Shown here: positions 8,789 to 17,376 of the stretch, piece by piece
How positions within the stretch are numbered: the stretch's first letter is position 1
Layout: each line of letters opens with the position of its first letter
Origin: Sphingomonas ginsenosidimutans
GTDB lineage: Bacteria; Pseudomonadota; Alphaproteobacteria; Sphingomonadales; Sphingomonadaceae
Assembly (NCBI RefSeq): GCF_002374835.1
Contig: NZ_NWVD01000002.1
Location: forward strand, 496,001 to 560,000
Length of the DNA: 64,000 bases
Reading direction: 5' to 3'
Program-made: the position numbers and the translations under genes
The notes under the pieces: model-generated
What the model saw: the letters and a program-made list of their open reading frames with translations, nothing else
The model's database searches: none
Told to the model about the DNA's origin: nothing

Positions 8789-9247
8789 ATGAAGCTCAAG
8801 ACCCTCATCGCCGCGCTGGGCCTCGGCCTCGCAACCGTCGCCGTCCCGGCGCCCGCCTTCGCCAAGGACGCGCCCGTCTACACCGGCACGTTCAGCAACA
8901 CCGCGGTCTCCGGCTACGACACCGTCGCCTACTTCACGCAGGGCAAGCCGGTGAAGGGCTCGACCGAGTTCCGCACCACCTACAACGGCGCGGAATGGCG
9001 CTTCGCCAGCGCGGCCAACCTCGCCAAGTTCCGCGCCAACCCGGGCCGCTACGCCCCGCAATACGGCGGCTACTGCGCCTGGGCGGTCAGCCAGGGCTAC
9101 ACCGCCTCGGGCGACCCGACCGTCTGGAAGGTCGTCGGCGGCAAGCTCTACCTGAACTACAACCAGGAGATCGGCGCCAAGTGGTCGAAGAACATCCCCG
9201 GCTTCATCCGCGCCGGCGACGCCAACTGGCCCAAGGTCCTCGGCTGA
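8789..9247 (+). CDS. Exported YHS-domain protein
   Basis: A 152-aa periplasmic protein. A signal peptide with hydrophobic core and AxA site (APAFA, residues 21-25) is followed by a YHS domain: SGYDTVAYF, ANLAKFRANPGRYAPQYGGYC, then KLYLNYN. YHS domains bind metal (often copper or heavy metals) and occur as stand-alone periplasmic proteins. The C in GGYCAW is the likely metal ligand. It has a strong start context (AAGGAACACGACC before ATG). First gene of an operon with DoxX-like, DedA-like and AraC genes, and preceded by promoter element b. A metal-stress role is plausible but not shown. Confidence 0.85.
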   Translation: MKLKTLIAALGLGLATVAVPAPAFAKDAPVYTGTFSNTAVSGYDTVAYFTQGKPVKGSTEFRTTYNGAEWRFASAANLAKFRANPGRYAPQYGGYCAWAVSQGYTASGDPTVWKVVGGKLYLNYNQEIGAKWSKNIPGFIRAGDANWPKVLG

Positions 9248-9286
9248 GCCGCAGCCGATCCCCGACCCCTTGAAGGAGTGACTGCG

Positions 9287-9772
9287 ATGAGCACGTCCCA
9301 CCGCCGCATCCAGATCGTCCTCGTACTCTACGTCGCGTTCGTGTTCGTCCAGTCGCTCTTCTTCAAGTTCACGAACTCGCCCGAGACCGTCTACATCTTC
9401 GGCACGCTCGACGAGTGGGCGGGAGGCCTGGGCTTGCCCGGCCTGTTCGCGCCTAACGGCATCTTCTCGCAATACGTGATCGGCTCGGCCGAGCTCGTGG
9501 CGAGCGCCGCCCTCCTCGCCAGCCTCTCGGCCCGCTTCCGGTCGCTGCGCCCCTACGCCGCGCTTCTCTCCATGGGCGTGATCTCCGGCGCGATCCTGTT
9601 CCACCTGTTCACGCCGCTGGGCGTGTCGGTGCTCAACGCCGACGGCACCCGCGACGGCGGCCTGCTGTTCGGGATGGCGTGCGGCGTGTGGCTCGCCTCG
9701 GCCGCGCTGATCTGGCTCAACCGCGACCGCGTCGCCCTGCCCGGCGCGCTGCGCCGGGCGGTGGCGGCCTGA
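9287..9772 (+). CDS. DoxX-like integral membrane protein
   Basis: A 161-aa protein with four predicted membrane spans (around residues 7-24, 55-80, 90-110 and 125-148). The pattern LFFKFTNSPE...TLDEWAGGLGLP resembles DoxX/DoxD-like proteins. The ATG at 9287 has GAAGGAG 8 nt upstream and is preferred over a GTG at 9278. It sits 39 bp behind the YHS gene in the same operon. DoxX-like proteins are tied to thiol and redox stress. The specific activity here is unknown. Confidence 0.72.
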   Translation: MSTSHRRIQIVLVLYVAFVFVQSLFFKFTNSPETVYIFGTLDEWAGGLGLPGLFAPNGIFSQYVIGSAELVASAALLASLSARFRSLRPYAALLSMGVISGAILFHLFTPLGVSVLNADGTRDGGLLFGMACGVWLASAALIWLNRDRVALPGALRRAVAA

Positions 9773-9798
9773 GCCGCGCCGGCGAAGGGAGGCTCGCC

Positions 9799-10398
9799 AT
9801 GGACGCCTGGCTCACGGACACGATCACCGGCTATGCCGCGTCGCCGGTGCTGCTGTTCGCCGCCCTCTTCCTCCTCACCTTCGTGCAGGAGGACGCGGTC
9901 AGCGTGACGGCGGGCCTGCTCTCGGCACGCATGGTGATCGACCCCGTGCCGGCCGTCGCCGCCGTCGTCCTCGGCACGGTCGTCGGCGACCTGGCCCTCT
10001 ACGCCGCCGGCCGCTGGCTGGCCGACACCCGGCCCGTCCGCAGGCTGCGCGCCGCGAGCGGGCCGCTCGAGGGCCGGCTGCGGCGGCAGGGCCTGCTCGC
10101 CGTCGCCGCCGCGCGCTTCGTGCCCGGCACCCGTCTCCCCGTCTTCCTCGGCAGCGGCGTCGTCGGCACGCCGCTGGCGGCGTCGACCCTGGTCATCTCG
10201 CTGACCACCCTCGCCTGGACACCGGGCCTGTTCTACCTCGGCTACGGTGCGGGCGAGCACGTGCTGGCTATGATCACGCCCTCCTCCGGACTGATGGTCG
10301 CCGCACTGCTCGCAGCGGTCTGGTTCGCGCCGAACATCGTCCGTCGAGGCGTCAGCCTGGTCCGCCCGGCGACGGCCGTCGCGGCGGCGGGGGCCTGA
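9799..10398 (+). CDS. DedA/VTT-family membrane protein
   Basis: A 199-aa polytopic membrane protein of the DedA (SNARE-associated, VTT) superfamily, proposed to flip or transport lipids using the proton gradient. The signature is DLALYAAGRWLAD followed by RFVPGTRLPVFLGSGVVG, which corresponds to the DedA motif with F-x-R-x-x-P-x-x-R. ATG 9799 has AGGGAGG upstream. It lies 26 bp after the DoxX-like gene and 3 bp before the AraC gene. A second, distinct DedA-like gene occurs at 36870. Confidence 0.8.
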   Translation: MDAWLTDTITGYAASPVLLFAALFLLTFVQEDAVSVTAGLLSARMVIDPVPAVAAVVLGTVVGDLALYAAGRWLADTRPVRRLRAASGPLEGRLRRQGLLAVAAARFVPGTRLPVFLGSGVVGTPLAASTLVISLTTLAWTPGLFYLGYGAGEHVLAMITPSSGLMVAALLAAVWFAPNIVRRGVSLVRPATAVAAAGA

Positions 10399-10401
10399 CC
10401 C

Positions 10402-11238
10402 GTGACCGACCCGACCGGTCCGGAGCAGGACGTGGCGGCACCCCGCTTCCGGCTCAACGCGCATGCCGATGTCGGCGTGGAGGTGCTGCACGCTTCGCTC
10501 CGCGACCACCACTTCGACCCGCACTTCCACGAGACCTACCTGGTCGGCTTCACCTGCGGCGGCGTCGAGCGCTTCTCCCAGTCCGGCCGGCCGGAGGTGT
10601 CGCTGCCCGGGCAGGTCAGGGTCGCCGAACCCGGCGCGGTTCACACCGGTGAGCCGGGCGACGATCAGCCCTGGCGCTACGTCGCCCTCTACTTCGGCGC
10701 GGAGGCGTTCGCCGACCTGCGGCCGGAGGCACCCGCCGCTCCCGTCTTCGAGAAGGCGGTGCTCGACGATCCCCAGCTCTTCCGCATCGGCCTCGATCTC
10801 GCCGACGCCCTAGCGCACGCCCTCGACCCGGCCGAGCGCGAGGAGCGGTTGGCGCTCCTGCTGATGCGCCTCAGCCGGCATCAGGTCGGCGCCGACGCCG
10901 GCGAGGTGCGGCCCGAGCCCGAGAAGATCCGGCTGGCCCGCCAGTACATCAGGGCGCGCATGGCCACGGTCGTCCGGCTCGAGGAGCTCGCGGCGGCGGT
11001 GGGCTTCAGCAAGTTCCACCTGCTCAGGACCTTCAAGGCCGCGACGGGCCTCACCCCCTGGCGCTACCAGGTGCAGCTGCGCCTCGCGTCGGCACGCGCC
11101 CTGCTCCGGGACGGCGTGCCTGCGAGCCAGGTGGCGGTCATCTGCGGCTTCTTCGACCAGAGCCACTTCACCCGGCTGTTCCGGGCCTCGTTCGGCATCA
11201 CACCGGCCGCGTTCCAGTCGGCCTACAAACGGCTGTGA
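10402..11238 (+). CDS. AraC-family transcriptional regulator
   Basis: A 278-aa regulator with an N-terminal cupin-type ligand pocket (HFDPHFHETYLVGFTCGG) and a C-terminal AraC DNA-binding domain with two helix-turn-helix units: LEELAAAVGFSKFHLLRTFK, then SQVAVICGFFDQSHFTRLFR. It starts at GTG 10402 and is the last gene of the YHS operon. A 17-bp box lies 42 bp downstream, in front of the next operon, and the same box occurs in front of the olsB-like gene at 50575. I infer it as a candidate regulator of both. Confidence 0.9.
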   Translation: MTDPTGPEQDVAAPRFRLNAHADVGVEVLHASLRDHHFDPHFHETYLVGFTCGGVERFSQSGRPEVSLPGQVRVAEPGAVHTGEPGDDQPWRYVALYFGAEAFADLRPEAPAAPVFEKAVLDDPQLFRIGLDLADALAHALDPAEREERLALLLMRLSRHQVGADAGEVRPEPEKIRLARQYIRARMATVVRLEELAAAVGFSKFHLLRTFKAATGLTPWRYQVQLRLASARALLRDGVPASQVAVICGFFDQSHFTRLFRASFGITPAAFQSAYKRL

Positions 11239-11280
11239 CCACCGCGATCACCACGGCGGCCCTGGGCGCGCGCGCCGACC

Positions 11281-11297
11281 GCAACATCGTGCAAGAC
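11281..11297 (+). promoter_or_regulatory. Candidate AraC operator box, copy 1
   Basis: GCAACATCGTGCAAGAC lies 30 bp upstream of the TTC38-like gene and just behind the AraC regulator gene. Fifteen of 17 bases match the copy at 50575 (GCAATATCGTGCCAGAC). GTGCAAGAC resembles half-sites seen for cupin-type AraC regulators. Assignment to the neighbouring AraC protein is inference. Confidence 0.45.
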
Positions 11298-11327
11298 CGT
11301 TCAACGCCACGGCCCACCTTGCGCCCC

Positions 11328-12602
11328 ATGAACGCGACCCGCCCGGTCCAGACGACTCGCAGGCAGGAGAACGGCCTCGCGCTCACGACCGACGATCCCG
11401 CGATCGTTGCGGCCGTGGACGCTCTGGAGGCGGAGCTGCTCCGCTACGGCAAGGGGGTCGGTCGCTACCTCGACGGCCCCGCCGCGGCGAGCGACTGCGC
11501 GCTCGCGGTCGCCTACGCCGCCGCCGTCCACCTGTTCGCGCTGACCACCGAGGGCCGGGCGCGGGCGATGCCGCTCGTCGGGCGGGCCCTGCGCCTCGCC
11601 AGATCCGCCACCGCGCGCGAGCGCACGGTGGTCGAGGCCGTGGCGCACTGGGCGGCCGGTGACACCGCGCGCGCGACCGCGCTCCACATGGAGGTCGCGC
11701 GGCGATGGCCCGCCGACCTCGTCTCCGCAAAAATCTGCCAGTTCCACCAGCTCAACGCCGGCGACTTCTCGGGCATGCTCGCCTGCACCGGCGCGCTGGT
11801 CGGGGCGCTGCCGGACAACGGCTGGACGCTCGGCATGCACGCCTTCGCGCTCGGCCAGACGGGCGACCTCGCCGGTGCGGAGCGCGCGGGGCGGGCGGCG
11901 GCGGCGCTGAATGCGGACCCCTGGGCGCACCACGCCGTCGCGCATGTCCTCGATGACGCCGGACGAGCGGCCGAGGGACGCGCGTGGATGCGCGAGCACG
12001 GCCGGGTCTGGGAGGACTGCTCGTCCTTCATGTATACCCACAACTGGTGGCACGCGGCGCTGTTCGAGATCGGGCTGGGCGATCACGGCGCCGCGCTCGC
12101 GCTTTTCGACGAGCGGGTCTGGGGCGTCCGGCGCGACTGCTGCCAGGACCAGGTCAACGCGGTGTCGCTGCTCGTGCGCTTCGAGCTGCTGGGCATCGAC
12201 GTCGGCGATCGATGGGACGACCTCGCGCCGCATCTGGAAAAGCGGATCGGCGATCAGGCCAACGCCTTCGTCGACCTCCACTATGCCTACGGCCTGGCGC
12301 GGGCCGGTCGCGACGGTGCGGTCGAACGGCAGCTCGCAGCTCTGCGCACGGGTGGCGAAGCGGGCGAGCCGCCGGCTCGCGCGTTCCGCGACGCGGTGGC
12401 GATGGCGGCCGAGGGCATGGCGGCGCACGCGCGCGGCGACCATGGTCGCGCCGCCGCGCGGCTCGCCGCGGTCGGCGGGCATCTGCCCGCCTTCGGGGGC
12501 AGCCGCACCCAGCGCCGGCTGGTCGACCTAGTCCGCGAGGACAGCGCCCGGCGCGCCGGCGCGGGCGCCCGGATGCCCGGGCGGAGCGCGGCGCGCGCGT
12601 GA
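11328..12602 (+). CDS. TPR-repeat protein resembling TTC38
   Basis: A 424-aa all-helical protein resembling the tetratricopeptide repeat protein 38 (TTC38) family. Conserved segments are NGWTLGMHAFALGQTGDL, DPWAHHAVAHVLDD and SFMYTHNWWHAALFEIG. These His-rich stretches are hallmarks of that family, whose biochemical role is unknown. I chose ATG 11328 because the regulatory box ends 30 bp before it; a longer frame from 11235 would run through that box. First of five overlapping genes ending in a lipid acyltransferase. Confidence 0.75.
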   Translation: MNATRPVQTTRRQENGLALTTDDPAIVAAVDALEAELLRYGKGVGRYLDGPAAASDCALAVAYAAAVHLFALTTEGRARAMPLVGRALRLARSATARERTVVEAVAHWAAGDTARATALHMEVARRWPADLVSAKICQFHQLNAGDFSGMLACTGALVGALPDNGWTLGMHAFALGQTGDLAGAERAGRAAAALNADPWAHHAVAHVLDDAGRAAEGRAWMREHGRVWEDCSSFMYTHNWWHAALFEIGLGDHGAALALFDERVWGVRRDCCQDQVNAVSLLVRFELLGIDVGDRWDDLAPHLEKRIGDQANAFVDLHYAYGLARAGRDGAVERQLAALRTGGEAGEPPARAFRDAVAMAAEGMAAHARGDHGRAAARLAAVGGHLPAFGGSRTQRRLVDLVREDSARRAGAGARMPGRSAARA

Positions 12603-13426
12603 GGCCGCCCGGCGTCCTGGCGCTCGCTTTGCCGCTGCTCGGCTGCGGCATGCCCGACACGCCCGGGCCCGACGAGGCGAAGGCGGACGGGATCGAGCGC
12701 GCCTCCTACGCCGTGCCGGGCGCGGCGACGCGGGTCTCCTATCTCCGCGCTGGCGACCCCGGCGACCGCCGCGTCATCCTTGTTCATGGCACGCCCGGCT
12801 CCGCCGATGGCTGGGCCAGGTTCCTCGCCCGCCCGCCCGCGGGTGTCGAGCTGGTGGCGATCGATCGGCCCGGCTTCGGTGCGACGACGCCGTCCAACGC
12901 CGTTCCCTCCCTCGCGGCGCAGGCGGCCGCGATCGCGCCGCTGCTCGTCGAGCATGACGGCCGGTGGCCGATCCTGGTCGGCCACTCGCTGGGTGCGCCG
13001 GTCGCGGCGCAGGTCGCGCTGGACAACCCGGGCCGGGTCGGCGGCCTCGTGCTCCTTGCGGGCTCGTTCGACCCGGCGCTGGAGCACGTCTACGCGGTCC
13101 AGCGCATGGGCGAGTGGCCGGGCATCCGGTCGGCGCTGCCCCGGTCGCTGCGCAACGCCAACGTCGAGCTGATGGCGCTCAAGCCGCAGCTGGAGGCGCT
13201 CGCTCCTAGGCTCGCACGGCTGCGCTGCCGGGTTGCGGTGGTGCACGGGACGGAGGACAGGCAGGTGCCCTATGCGAACGTCGCCTTCCTCCGGACGCGG
13301 CTAGCGGCCGCGCGGCTGACAGTGCGGAGCCTGAAAGGCGTGAACCACTTCCTCCCCTGGAACAGCCAGGAGATCGTCGAGGAGACGATCGCGTCGCTGC
13401 TCGCCGAGGAGCCCGGCCGTTGCTGA
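12599..13426 (+). CDS. Alpha/beta-hydrolase lipoprotein
   Basis: A 275-aa alpha/beta hydrolase with a lipoprotein signal (LALPLLGC lipobox, Cys near residue 16), so probably anchored in the periplasm. It shows the oxyanion HGTPGSADGW, nucleophile elbow GHSLGAP and a late HGTEDRQVP plus NHF with the catalytic His. GTG 12599 overlaps the previous stop (GTGA), showing translational coupling. The substrate cannot be inferred. Its place in an operon with ATP-grasp and acyltransferase genes suggests work on an envelope lipid or amino-acid ester. Confidence 0.82.
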   Translation: MRPPGVLALALPLLGCGMPDTPGPDEAKADGIERASYAVPGAATRVSYLRAGDPGDRRVILVHGTPGSADGWARFLARPPAGVELVAIDRPGFGATTPSNAVPSLAAQAAAIAPLLVEHDGRWPILVGHSLGAPVAAQVALDNPGRVGGLVLLAGSFDPALEHVYAVQRMGEWPGIRSALPRSLRNANVELMALKPQLEALAPRLARLRCRVAVVHGTEDRQVPYANVAFLRTRLAAARLTVRSLKGVNHFLPWNSQEIVEETIASLLAEEPGRC

Positions 13427-14532
13427 GCGCCGCGCCCGACGTCGTCCCGCATCGCGGCATGCCGCCGCTCGACGACGCCCCGCCGCTGTCGCGCTTCGAG
13501 TTCTGGCCGGCGTGGCGCTTCTACGCGCCCGTGTGGATCTGGGCCGCGTTACTGTCTGTGCGACACCTCGGCGCGCGGCTGCCGCTGCTGGCCAACCCGG
13601 GGCTGCCCGCAGGCGGGCTCGTCGGCGAGGTCAAGTCGGAGGTGCTGGACCTTGTCGGTGCGGACCAGCGCGAATGGATCGCGCCCTACGTCTCGCTACT
13701 CCGGCTGGGCGGTCCCGCCCCGGCGCAGGCGGCCGCCGCGCTGGCCCGGGCGCGCGCGCACGGCCTCGACCTCCCGCTCGTCGCCAAGCCGGAGCTCGGC
13801 TGTCGCGGCGCGGGGGTGCGGCCGATCCGCACGGAAGGCGAGCTCGTCGACTATGTCTCGCGCTTCCCCTTCGGGGAGCGCTACCTGCTGCAGGCGATGG
13901 TGGACGTGCAGGGCGAGGCGGGCGTGTTCTACCAGCGCGAACCCGGCGAGGCGCGCGGGCGCGTGGTGTCGCTGACGCTCAAGTACTTCCCCCACGTGAC
14001 CGGCGACGGTGTTAGCACCCTGGAGGAGCTAATCCACGCCGATGCCCGCGCCGGGCGGGTTTCCCACCTCTACCTCGACCGCCACCGGGACCGTCTGGCG
14101 GAGGTGCTACCCGCCGGCGCGGCGTTCCGCCTCGCCTTCGCGGGCAGCCACAGCCGCGGCGCCATCTTCCGCGACGGCACGGCGCTGGTCACGCCCGCGA
14201 TGGAGGAGCGGTTCGACGCCATCGCGCGCTCCATTCCGGAGTTCTGGTTCGGCCGCTTTGACGTCCGCTTCGCCGACGTCGAAGCGTTGAGGCGCGGCGA
14301 GGGCTTCCGGATCGTCGAGCTGAACGGCGCGGGCGCGGAGTCGACCCACATTTGGGACAGTCGCACCCGGCTGCGCGACGCCTACGCCACGCTGTTCCGC
14401 CAATACGCGGCGCTGTGGCGCATCGGGGCCGAGAACCGGCGGCGCGGCTTCAGGCCGGAAGGCTGGCGCGCGTTCCTGGCACGCCGCCGCCGCGAGCGCG
14501 AGGCGACCGCCCGCTACCCGGCAACGGCGTGA
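13420..14532 (+). CDS. ATP-grasp domain protein (carboxylate-amine ligase type)
   Basis: A 370-aa ATP-grasp enzyme, the fold that joins a carboxylate to an amine through an acyl phosphate. Visible parts: LPLVAKPELGCRGAGV (nucleotide-binding lysine and Gly loop), RYLLQAMVDVQGEAGVFY, and a metal-binding end DVRFAD...FRIVELNGAG with the ELNG motif. It starts at TTG 13420, 7 nt inside the end of the previous gene. The partner substrates are unknown. In this operon an amino-acid or peptide-modified lipid is conceivable. Confidence 0.75.
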   Translation: MLSAAPDVVPHRGMPPLDDAPPLSRFEFWPAWRFYAPVWIWAALLSVRHLGARLPLLANPGLPAGGLVGEVKSEVLDLVGADQREWIAPYVSLLRLGGPAPAQAAAALARARAHGLDLPLVAKPELGCRGAGVRPIRTEGELVDYVSRFPFGERYLLQAMVDVQGEAGVFYQREPGEARGRVVSLTLKYFPHVTGDGVSTLEELIHADARAGRVSHLYLDRHRDRLAEVLPAGAAFRLAFAGSHSRGAIFRDGTALVTPAMEERFDAIARSIPEFWFGRFDVRFADVEALRRGEGFRIVELNGAGAESTHIWDSRTRLRDAYATLFRQYAALWRIGAENRRRGFRPEGWRAFLARRRREREATARYPATA

Positions 14533-15683
14533 CGGCGCTCCGGCCGCGCCGGTGCGAGCTGCCGGACGGGATGACGGCGGAGAACTGGCGCAGGCACCCG
14601 CATGCGCCCTGGGCGTTCGCCAATCCGGCGGCATTCCTGCCGACCGCCGCCGTGCGCAAGGTCGCCCCGGTCCGCCCGCTTCCGGCGGGTGAGCCGCTGC
14701 TGCTGCCCGCCGGCGTGCCGATGGAACGCGGCGTCGCGTCGCTCGCACATGTTCTGCGCGAAACTCACGCCGACGGCCTGATCGTCCTCCACCGCGGCGC
14801 CGTCGTCTACGAGCACTACGCGGCCGCGACCTCCGCCAGCAGCCGGCACCACTGCTTCTCGATCACCAAGGCCGTGTTCGGGCTCGCGGCCGAGCTGCTG
14901 CTCGCTGAGGGTGCCTTGAGCCCCGACCTGCGCGCGGCCGATGTCGCGCCCGAGCTGGCGGGCTCCGCATTCGCGGACGCGACGCTGCGCTCGTTGCTCG
15001 ACATGCGCGACGGTGTCGCGTTCGACGAAGATTACGGCAACCCCGGCGCGGCGATCCACCTTTACTCCCGGCACTTCTGGGGAAGCGGCGAGGGCGGCGT
15101 GCTCGCGGCGCTGCGCGACCTGAAGGCGCCGACGAACGCGGGCGCGCCGTTCCTCTACCGGACGCCGGCCTTCGACGCCGCCGGGCTGGCGCTGGAGCGC
15201 GCGACCGGCGCGCCGCTGCCGGACCTGGTGTCCCGCCTGATCTGGCGCCGGATCGGCGCCGCCAACCCGGCGCGCTGGGTCGAGGACACGGGCGGGCGGG
15301 CGATCGCGGCAACCGGCTTCGCCTGCACGCTGCGCGACCTCGCGCGGCTCGGCGACGCGGTCGGGGCCGCGGTCCGCGGCGAAGGCGACCCCGCATGGCT
15401 CCGCGCCGGCCGGGCACTGATGGACGGCGGCTGCCGCGACGCGTTCGCGCGCGGAGCCAACGCGACGCGCCCCGGCTGGTCGTATCGCGCCGGCTGGTGG
15501 GTCGACCATCCGACGGGCGCGCTCAACGCACTCGGGGTGTTCGGCCAGCGGCTGCATGTGGCTTCGGAGGAAGAGGTCGTCATCGCCCGGTTCGGGTCGC
15601 ACCCGGTCGCGTCCAACCAGGCGACCGACGCCGTCCACGCGCGGCTGTTCGCGGCCATTCGGGATGAGCTGCGTGGCCGTTGA
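14529..15683 (+). CDS. Beta-lactamase-family serine hydrolase
   Basis: A 384-aa serine hydrolase of the class C beta-lactamase / 6-aminohexanoate-dimer hydrolase type. The SxxK nucleophile is SITK in HHCFSITKAVFGLAAELL. The usual tyrosine motif is probably FLYRTPAFDAAGLALE, and a GVFGQRLHV strand near the C-terminus fits the HxG/GxxGQ element. Start GTG 14529 overlaps the ATP-grasp stop (GTGA). No signal peptide is evident. Amidase or esterase activity is likely; the substrate is unknown. Confidence 0.8.
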   Translation: MTALRPRRCELPDGMTAENWRRHPHAPWAFANPAAFLPTAAVRKVAPVRPLPAGEPLLLPAGVPMERGVASLAHVLRETHADGLIVLHRGAVVYEHYAAATSASSRHHCFSITKAVFGLAAELLLAEGALSPDLRAADVAPELAGSAFADATLRSLLDMRDGVAFDEDYGNPGAAIHLYSRHFWGSGEGGVLAALRDLKAPTNAGAPFLYRTPAFDAAGLALERATGAPLPDLVSRLIWRRIGAANPARWVEDTGGRAIAATGFACTLRDLARLGDAVGAAVRGEGDPAWLRAGRALMDGGCRDAFARGANATRPGWSYRAGWWVDHPTGALNALGVFGQRLHVASEEEVVIARFGSHPVASNQATDAVHARLFAAIRDELRGR

Positions 15684-16440
15684 CGTCGCGCCGCCACGCA
15701 CCCTGGGCGGGCTACCCGCGCTGGCGGGGCACCTCGCGCACGCCTTCGCGCTCGTGCCGCCCTGGTCGCTCTCCCGCTCGACGCGGCGTCGCCGCGACCT
15801 GGAGCGCCGCTTCTTCGCCCGCACGCTCCGGGCCGTCGGCGTCGAGCTGGAGGTCGTCGGCGCGCCCGTCCAAGGGCCCGGCGTCATGTTCCTCGCCAAC
15901 CACCTCAGCTTCACCGACGTGCTGGCGCTGGCGCCGCTGCTCGACGCCTCGTTCGTCGCCAAGGCGGACGTGCGGCGCTGGCCGGGGATGGGGCGGCTCG
16001 TCGAGGCGTTCGGGACGGTGTTCGTCGACCGCGACCGGCCGGCGGACGCGGCCGCGCAGGTCGAGGCGGTGGCCGCCCGGTTGCGCGGGGGCGGGCGGGT
16101 GGCGCTGTTCCCGGAGGGTACCACCTCGCGGGGCGACGGCGTGCTGCCCTTCCGGACGGCGCTGCTCGCGGCCGCGCGGCACGCGCGCGTCGTCCAGCCG
16201 ATCGCGCTCGCCTACAGCGACGGCGCGCGCCGCGCCTATGTCGGCGAGGAGTCGCTGGTCGCCAACCTCGCCAGGCTGGCCCCGCACCGCGCGCGGCTCA
16301 GCATCGAGTTCCTGCCGCCGCTGCCGGACCCCAGAAGGTCGGACCGGAAGCACCTCGCGGCCGAGGCGCGCGAGGCGATCGTGCGGGCGCTCTCAGATCG
16401 GGCCGATGCGGCGCGCCCTTGGTCGCAACAGAAGGCGTAG
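15664..16440 (+). CDS. PlsC-like 1-acyl-glycerol-3-phosphate / OlsA-like acyltransferase
   Basis: A 258-aa acyltransferase with the PlsC motifs NHLSFTD (HX4D catalytic pair) and FPEGTTSRG (acceptor binding). In bacteria such proteins make phosphatidic acid or, as OlsA, add the second chain to ornithine lipids. ATG 15664 lies inside the end of the previous gene; GTG 15672 is an alternative. Its 3' end overlaps the opposite-strand YeeE-like gene by 48 bp. A matching regulatory box upstream of an OlsB-like gene at 50650 makes the OlsA role attractive, but this is inference. Confidence 0.82.
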   Translation: MSCVAVDVAPPRTLGGLPALAGHLAHAFALVPPWSLSRSTRRRRDLERRFFARTLRAVGVELEVVGAPVQGPGVMFLANHLSFTDVLALAPLLDASFVAKADVRRWPGMGRLVEAFGTVFVDRDRPADAAAQVEAVAARLRGGGRVALFPEGTTSRGDGVLPFRTALLAAARHARVVQPIALAYSDGARRAYVGEESLVANLARLAPHRARLSIEFLPPLPDPRRSDRKHLAAEAREAIVRALSDRADAARPWSQQKA

Positions 16441-17376
16441 ACCGGCCAGCCACGCCATAATGGCGCCCGTCATAAGCAGGTAGGCGAGCAGGCCCGACAC
16501 GCTGCCCCCCGGCACCGCCCAGAGCAGCAGGCTGTCGTTGCCGCCGGGCACGAAGCTGGCCCCCGCCGCCATCAGCGCGCCGCCGCCAAGCGAGCGCAGG
16601 ACCGGCACCGCGCGCGGCCGCTCCACCCTGAACCTGCCGGCGACGGTGCCGGCGACCACCGCGCCGACGAGGGTCGCCGCCCCCGTCAGCAGCGCCGGCG
16701 CGGCGACCGCCACCGGCGCGCCGCCCAGGCCGGCCGCGACCGCGCCGCGAACCGCGTCGGCGTAGGTCCAGCCCGGCGTCAACGCGAACAGCAGCGCGCC
16801 CGCCCCGCCGAGGACGACCATCGCCGCTCGCAGCGGCCACCGCCCGGGCGCGGCCCGGTCGCCGCCGCGCGCCAGCGTCCAGGCCGCGCCCGCGACGAGC
16901 GCCGCGGACGCGGCCACCAGCAGCAGCCCCGCCGGTGACGGCGAGCCGAAGCGGTTCGGGCCGACCGGCGCGCCGCCGACCAGTCCGCCCACCATCGCGT
17001 AGCCGGCTGCGAGGCCAAGCGGCACCGCCAGGAAGCGCACCTCGCCCAGCGCGATGCGGGCCAGCGTCCCGAACAGGCAGGCGTCGTTGACCAGCGCGCC
17101 CGCGGCGAGCAGCAGCGCGCCCGCCGCCAGCGGCGGCGCGAGCGGCGCCTCGGGCGGCAGGCCGGCGCGCATGCCCGCCGTCCAGGCGAGCGGCAGGCAG
17201 ACCAGGCCCGCCACCCCGCCCGCGACCAGGAACCCGGCGAGCAGCCGCGCCCGCCCCTCGAACACAAGCTGCCTGCCGGCCGTCACCGCGCAGGTGCTGC
17301 CCTGCCCCACCGAGAAGCCGACGAGGAAGCCGAGCAGCGCCCCGAGCCCCGCGACCGTCGCGCCGACGCCGGTCAC
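16393..17376 (-). CDS. YeeE/YedE-like inner-membrane transporter
   Basis: A 327-aa membrane protein with about nine hydrophobic spans. GFLVGFSVGQGSTCAVTAGRQLV and NDACLFGTLARIALGEVRF carry the paired Cys and G-rich helices typical of YeeE/YedE proteins, which import thiosulfate or related sulfur species. GTG 17376 overlaps the stop of the patatin gene (GTGA), so it is the second gene of a two-gene operon. Pairing with a patatin is unusual. Convergent with, and overlapping, the acyltransferase gene. Confidence 0.78.
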   Translation of the reverse strand: MTGVGATVAGLGALLGFLVGFSVGQGSTCAVTAGRQLVFEGRARLLAGFLVAGGVAGLVCLPLAWTAGMRAGLPPEAPLAPPLAAGALLLAAGALVNDACLFGTLARIALGEVRFLAVPLGLAAGYAMVGGLVGGAPVGPNRFGSPSPAGLLLVAASAALVAGAAWTLARGGDRAAPGRWPLRAAMVVLGGAGALLFALTPGWTYADAVRGAVAAGLGGAPVAVAAPALLTGAATLVGAVVAGTVAGRFRVERPRAVPVLRSLGGGALMAAGASFVPGGNDSLLLWAVPGGSVSGLLAYLLMTGAIMAWLAGLRLLLRPRARRIGPI

